Source of the DNA: Desulfovibrionaceae bacterium UBA6814 | GTDB lineage: Bacteria; Desulfobacterota; Desulfovibrionia; Desulfovibrionales; Desulfovibrionaceae | Reading direction: 5' to 3' | DNA: 9,468 nt | NCBI GenBank assembly: GCA_002452635.1 | Contig: DKEU01000257.1 | Coordinates: 1-9,468 of the forward strand | In this document: in pieces, positions 7,563 to 9,468 of the stretch | Numbering within the stretch: the stretch's first letter is position 1 | Layout of the letters: every line of letters starts with the position of its first letter | Translations under genes and position numbers: made by a program | Notes under the pieces: generated by a model | Databases searched by the model: none | What the model was told of the DNA's origin: nothing | Seen by the model: the letters and a program-made list of their open reading frames with translations, nothing else

Positions 7563-7576
7563 CCGGCCCGGGCCGG
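7563..7576. repeat. Perfect 14-bp palindrome CCGGCCCGGGCCGG
   Basis: This fully self-complementary sequence contains the same CCGGCCCGG half-site, here overlapping its own inverse. It lies between the two other palindromes of the divergent region, 40 bp from the centre of the first. It may be a third activator site serving either promoter, or a by-product of the extreme GC bias. Confidence 0.4.
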
Positions 7577-7645
7577 CCGCCGGCCGGGCCGCGGCACTGG
7601 GCAGGGATTTCCCGTTGCCGGGGGAGGGGCGGGGAGCGGACCCGT

Positions 7646-7669
7646 CCGGCCCGGCGGCCGCCGGGCCGC
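7646..7669. repeat. Perfect 22-bp palindrome (7647-7668), candidate enhancer site for the TPR gene
   Basis: CGGCCCGGCGG (7647-7657) is followed directly by its exact reverse complement (7658-7668). The half-sites CCGGCCCGG (7646-7654) and CCGGGCCG (7661-7668) match those of the inverted repeat at 7514-7545 but with a 6-bp spacer. The centre is about 85 bp upstream of the predicted start site of the TPR gene, typical for sigma-54 activator sites. A TATATAAG run (7683-7690) lies between it and the promoter. Confidence 0.45.
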
Positions 7670-7716
7670 GCCGCACGCGGCCTATATAAGGATGGCCCGG
7701 CGGAAGGCGAGCGCTT

Positions 7717-7732
7717 TGGCACGGGTGTTGCT
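7717..7732 (+). promoter_or_regulatory. Sigma-54 (RpoN) promoter for the TPR gene
   Basis: TGGCACGGGTGTTGCT matches the -24/-12 consensus TGGCACGNNNNTTGCW at every fixed position, with GG at 7718-7719 and GC at 7730-7731 in correct spacing. The predicted start site is near 7743, giving a leader of about 110 nt. This is one of the clearest regulatory signals in the window and means the TPR gene needs RpoN and an ATP-dependent activator. Confidence 0.9.
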
Positions 7733-7767
7733 TGAAGAGCAGCGCCCCCGTGCTTCCACTGCGGGGG

Positions 7768-7799
7768 GCCAGGAGGTCCTGGCGCAGTTCTTGCCAGGA
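7768..7799 (+). promoter_or_regulatory. Two mutually exclusive hairpins in the TPR-gene leader
   Basis: GCCAGGA (7768-7774), TCCTGGC (7777-7783) and GCCAGGA (7793-7799) occur in order. The middle arm can pair with the first (tight loop, about 6 bp plus a tetraloop) or with the third (7 bp, 9-nt loop), but not both. They lie about 25-57 nt after the predicted transcription start and 53 nt before the ATG. A third small hairpin, GGGCG/CGCCC (7808-7812 / 7818-7822), exposes AAGGA in its loop. The arrangement resembles a leader switch, but no known riboswitch class is recognised, and it could instead be a DNA or RNA-binding-protein site. Confidence 0.45.
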
Positions 7800-7852
7800 C
7801 ACAGGCAGGGCGAAGGACGCCCGGAAATTTCCCGAGGTGGAGGGAGAGAGAA

Positions 7853-8416
7853 ATGAGCAGCCATCTGGACTACGAGATCAACAAGGAACTGGGCGAGTGC
7901 TACCTGTTCATGGGCGACCTGGAAAAGGCCCATGAGTACTACGACAAGGCGGTGCGCTCCAACGGGGTCCATCCCGACCCGTACCTGGGCCTGGCCACCA
8001 TCGCGGTGCAGCGCGGCGACCTGGAGAAGGCGCTCACGCTCTACCGCAAGGCCGCGGAGATCGACCCGGACGACAAGTCCCTGGGCGGCATGGCCCTGGT
8101 GGAGATGGAGACCGGCCGGCAGGCCGAGGCCTTCGGCCACTTCGTCCAGGCCCTGGAGAAGAACCCCGAGAACCTGATCGCGATTTTCTGCCTGGTCCAG
8201 TTGGGTCACACCCTGGGCCGGCTGGCCGAGGTGGTCCCCCACATGGAGAACTACCTGGCCATCGACCCCATGAAGCACGAGGTGCGCTACTCCCTGGCGG
8301 GCTGCCTGTCCTGCCTGGGGCGCAAGGAGGAGGCCCGCTTCCAGCTCGGCCTCGTCCTGGAGGCCGACCCCGAACACGCCTCCGCCACCGAACTGCTGGG
8401 TCAGCTCGGGTCATAA
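7853..8416 (+). CDS. Tetratricopeptide-repeat protein of unknown function, RpoN-controlled
   Basis: This 187-residue soluble protein is built of five TPR units of about 34 residues (roughly 5-38, 41-72, 73-105, 107-139 and 141-173) with a short capping helix. Four of the junctions end in the TPR-type proline (P72 in EIDP, P105 in EKNP, P139 in AIDP, P173 in EADP). Signature positions such as G14/Y17 and G21..A26, and G46..A49/G55..A60, are seen. There is no signal peptide, membrane segment or catalytic domain, so it probably acts in the cytoplasm as a protein-binding scaffold. A CLSCLG stretch at 151-156 has two close cysteines; no metal-site pattern is complete. The ATG at 7853 has GGAGG 9 nt upstream. 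It is transcribed divergently from the flgB operon under a matching sigma-54 promoter, which hints at a motility or chaperone role. The actual function is unknown. Confidence 0.9.
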   Translation: MSSHLDYEINKELGECYLFMGDLEKAHEYYDKAVRSNGVHPDPYLGLATIAVQRGDLEKALTLYRKAAEIDPDDKSLGGMALVEMETGRQAEAFGHFVQALEKNPENLIAIFCLVQLGHTLGRLAEVVPHMENYLAIDPMKHEVRYSLAGCLSCLGRKEEARFQLGLVLEADPEHASATELLGQLGS

Positions 8417-8437
8417 CGCCGGACGCCTCCGGGCGTT
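8415..8437 (+). terminator. Hairpin at the stop codon of the TPR gene
   Basis: AACGCC (8415-8420) and GGCGTT (8432-8437) pair, and GGA/TCC extends the stem with a bulged G. The stem begins in the stop codon. It is not followed by a T-tract, so it is at best a 3'-end-protecting or weak termination structure. Confidence 0.3.
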
Positions 8438-8467
8438 CCGGGCGATGACATTATCTCCCCTCCCCAC

Positions 8468-8512
8468 TTGGTTCCTCGGCGCCGACAAGAGTTGCCGGCG
8501 CCGGGGAACCAA
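8468..8512. repeat. Near-perfect 45-nt inverted repeat (long hairpin)
   Basis: The left arm 8468-8488 starts TTGGTTCCTCGGCGCC. It pairs with the right arm 8492-8512, which ends GGCGCCGGGGAACCAA, around a GAG triloop. In the 21-position stem only one T-G wobble and one A-C mismatch occur. Neither strand shows a T-tract beyond the stem, so it is not a standard terminator. It could be a REP-like element, an RNA processing or stability structure at the end of the TPR transcript, or a DNA cruciform/binding site. There is no second copy in this window. Confidence 0.6.
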
Positions 8513-8520
8513 CCCGTGGT

Positions 8521-8540
8521 CCCCCGCACCGGGGGTCTTT
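8521..8540 (+). terminator. Terminator-like hairpin after the TPR gene
   Basis: CCCCCG (8521-8526) and CGGGGG (8530-8535) form a 6-bp GC stem with a CAC triloop, followed by TCTTT and a further TTT a few bases on. The T-tract is short and interrupted, so termination may be partial. It stands 104 nt after the TPR stop, just after the 45-nt inverted repeat. Confidence 0.4.
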
Positions 8541-8616
8541 GCCGTTTCCTGATCCCTTCCCCACGATTTTTTCGCTTCCCGGCCCGGTTTGCGTCGGTTT
8601 CCCGCCGCCGGCCGCG

Positions 8617-8836
8617 CCGTTCACCGGCTGCGGCGGCAAGCGGCGAACGGTGAGCGGTCCGGCCTGCGGGTGCGGGCGGCGGCCGGGACCGGTCGGGCGG
8701 CGGGGGCGTTTCCGTTCGCCGGACAATGCATCACCGTTCTCCCGTTCACCGAATAGCGCATGCAAAGGTCTTTTCTTTGTGCCACAAGGGAGCATCAAGA
8801 CCCGCCGCCGCATGGTGCATGGCGGAACGTGAACGG
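8617..8836. repeat. Cluster of CCGTTCRCCG motifs upstream of the symporter pair
   Basis: Exact matches to CCGTTCRCCG occur at 8617-8626 (+), 8641-8650 (-), 8712-8721 (+) and 8742-8751 (+). Two 8-of-10 variants lie at 8734-8743 (+, in tandem with the last at 8-bp spacing) and 8827-8836 (-). The 8641 and 8712 copies form a perfect inverted repeat. Such clustering upstream of a transport operon suggests binding sites for a specific regulator, unidentified here. Confidence 0.5.
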
Positions 8837-8888
8837 GCCTGGCCACGCAACAGCGAGGAAATAGGTCCAGAATACCGGGGGTGCTGGC

Positions 8889-9143
8889 ATGAACAAGGAC
8901 AAGTTGGCAGAGTACTGGCGCAAGAACCTGGGCTACATGATTACGCTTCTCGGGATCTGGTTTCTTGTGTCCTATGTTTGTGGAATCATTTTCGTCCAGC
9001 AGTTGAACGCCTTCAAGCTGGGCGGCTTCCCGTTGGGTTTCTGGTTTGCCCAGCAGGGATCCATCTACGTCTTCGTGGCCCTCATCTTCGTCTACGTGGG
9101 ACTCATGCGCAAGCTGGACCGCGACTACGACGTGCATGAATAG
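8889..9143 (+). CDS. DUF4212 membrane protein, small subunit of a sodium:solute symporter
   Basis: This 84-residue protein has two hydrophobic helices (about 16-37 and 55-73), a short charged N-terminus with YWRKN, and the family hallmark GFPLGFWFAQQGSIYVFV at about 46-63. This matches the DUF4212 / 'putative solute:sodium symporter small subunit' family, which is nearly always encoded directly before a large VC_2705-type symporter, as here (30-nt gap). It probably helps assemble or regulate the large subunit in the inner membrane. The ATG at 8889 has a GGGGGTG run 5 nt upstream. It is full length for the family. Confidence 0.93.
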   Translation: MNKDKLAEYWRKNLGYMITLLGIWFLVSYVCGIIFVQQLNAFKLGGFPLGFWFAQQGSIYVFVALIFVYVGLMRKLDRDYDVHE

Positions 9144-9173
9144 GCCGCACGGCAAACCGCAAGGAGAAGCGAC

Positions 9174-9468
9174 ATGAGCATACAAACTTGGACCTACGTG
9201 ATGGTGGGCCTGACCTTCGGGATCTACCTGACCATCGCCTGGATGTCCCGGGTGAAGGACACCAAAGGCTTCTACGTGGCGGGCGGGGGCGTGCCGCCCC
9301 TGGCCAACGGCATGGCCACGGGCGCGGACTGGATGAGCGCGGCGTCGTTTATTTCCATGTCCGGCCTGATCTCGTTTCTGGGCTACGCCGGGTGCATGTA
9401 CCTCATGGGCTGGACCGGCGGGTACGTGCTTCTGGCCCTGCTTCTGGCCCCGTACCTGCGCAAGTTCG
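9174..9468 (+). CDS. Sodium:solute symporter large subunit, VC_2705 type (3' end outside window)
   Basis: From the ATG at 9174, with AAGGAG 7 nt upstream, 98 codons are present before the right edge. The full family is several hundred residues with about 13 membrane helices. Seen: helix 1 at about 6-24, then VKDTKGFYVAGGGVPPLANG and ATGADWMSAASFISMSG (about 27-64), the conserved start of the SSS-family core containing Na-site residues, and a hydrophobic helix after 80. This block and the preceding DUF4212 gene identify the VC_2705-like subfamily. These sodium-coupled importers of the inner membrane are related to the acetate permease ActP; acetate or another small monocarboxylate is a likely but unproven substrate. 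Confidence 0.93.
   Translation, partial: MSIQTWTYVMVGLTFGIYLTIAWMSRVKDTKGFYVAGGGVPPLANGMATGADWMSAASFISMSGLISFLGYAGCMYLMGWTGGYVLLALLLAPYLRKF

Larger units (their letters stand above)
7359..7852. other. 494-bp divergent control region between flgB and the TPR gene
   Basis: No convincing gene is seen here on either strand; the open frames present have Gly/Pro/Arg/Ala-only composition typical of GC-rich noncoding DNA. From left to right it holds the flgB leader with a hairpin and a G7-A5 run (minus sense), the flgB sigma-54-type promoter, an AT-rich patch (7479-7513), three palindromes built on CCGGCCCGG, a TATATAAG run at 7683-7690, the sigma-54 promoter of the TPR gene, and the TPR leader with two alternative hairpins and the ribosome site. 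Each is listed separately. Confidence 0.85.
8417..8888. other. 472-bp intergenic region between the TPR gene and the symporter locus
   Basis: No gene is supported here: short open frames on both strands have arbitrary Pro/Arg/Gly composition, no good ribosome site and no recognisable domain. It contains a stop-proximal hairpin, a near-perfect 45-nt inverted repeat (8468-8512), a terminator-like hairpin (8521-8540), and a cluster of CCGTTCRCCG motifs (8617-8836). No convincing sigma-70 or sigma-54 promoter for the symporter pair could be assigned. Confidence 0.8.

Noticed and set aside
7512..7856. 114-codon open frame over the divergent control region, and a 67-codon frame at 7732-7935
   Set aside because: Both overlap the promoters and the start of the TPR gene out of frame and have Gly/Arg/Pro-type composition. 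They are incompatible with the clear promoter and TPR start.
8566..8572. T-run as the tail of an intrinsic terminator
   Set aside because: No stable GC hairpin ends directly before it; the nearest is about 30 nt upstream.
8539..8832. Short plus-strand open frame between the TPR gene and the symporter pair
   Set aside because: Pro/Arg/Gly-rich random composition, no ribosome site and no family resemblance. The CCGTTCRCCG motif cluster falls within it and better explains the region.
8840..8854. TGGCCACGCAACAGC as a sigma-54 promoter for the symporter pair
   Set aside because: GG-GC spacing is right, but the rest of the -24 and the TT of the -12 element are wrong, and it would leave only a 23-nt leader. 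Too weak to call.
8904..8920. Sigma-54-like sequence TTGGCAGAGTACTGGCG
   Set aside because: GG and GC have the right spacing, but it lies inside codons 6-11 of the DUF4212 gene in a conserved N-terminal segment (YWRKN), and the start it predicts would be inside the gene.
8451..9185. A 244-codon open frame on the minus strand
   Set aside because: It lies antisense over the DUF4212 gene and the intergenic region, with no recognisable domain. DUF4212 and its symporter partner on the plus strand are clear.

Overview
The window is high-GC bacterial DNA carrying a polar-type flagellar basal-body/export operon on the minus strand, a divergent TPR-protein gene on the plus strand, and the start of a two-gene sodium:solute symporter locus. 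The gene order flgB-flgC-fliE-fliF-fliG-fliH-fliI with no fliJ after fliI, the high GC, the sigma-54-type promoters and the DUF4212/symporter pair suggest a Desulfovibrio-like member of the Desulfobacterota (former Deltaproteobacteria). That placement is inferred from gene content and style; it is not proven by a marker gene.

Minus strand, 7446 down to 1402: a tightly packed operon reads flgB, flgC, fliE, fliF, fliG, fliH, fliI. Spacing runs from short gaps (42 nt) through abutting or overlapping stop/start codons (TGATG at flgB/flgC, TAAATG at fliF/fliG, 14 nt at fliG/fliH, GTGA at fliH/fliI). The products form the proximal rod (FlgB, FlgC), the rod/MS-ring adaptor (FliE), the MS ring (FliF), the rotor/switch protein (FliG), and the export ATPase with its regulator (FliI, FliH). 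82 nt after fliI, on the same strand, a transmembrane sensor gene begins (HAMP, coiled coil, start of a PAS domain). It runs off the left edge, so its output domain is not visible.

7359-7852: a 494-bp divergent control region. It holds a near-consensus sigma-54 promoter for flgB (minus) and an excellent sigma-54 promoter for the TPR gene (plus). Between them lie three GC-rich palindromes built on the same half-site, CCGGCCCGG. The outer two are centred about 83-85 bp upstream of the two predicted start sites, where enhancer sites for sigma-54 activators usually lie. An AT-rich patch lies between each outer palindrome and its promoter. The TPR transcript leader can form two mutually exclusive hairpins.

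7853-8416: a 187-residue soluble protein made almost entirely of five TPR repeats. Its function is unknown; the context suggests a link to motility. It is followed by 472 bp without a convincing gene (8417-8888). This stretch contains a near-perfect 45-nt inverted repeat, a terminator-like hairpin, and six copies or near-copies of CCGTTCRCCG in both orientations. The last look like a regulator-binding array in front of the next transcription unit.

8889-9468: a DUF4212 small membrane protein, then the first 98 codons of a large sodium:solute symporter of the VC_2705 type, which runs off the right edge. Together they probably form a two-component uptake system for a small carboxylate such as acetate; the substrate is inferred.
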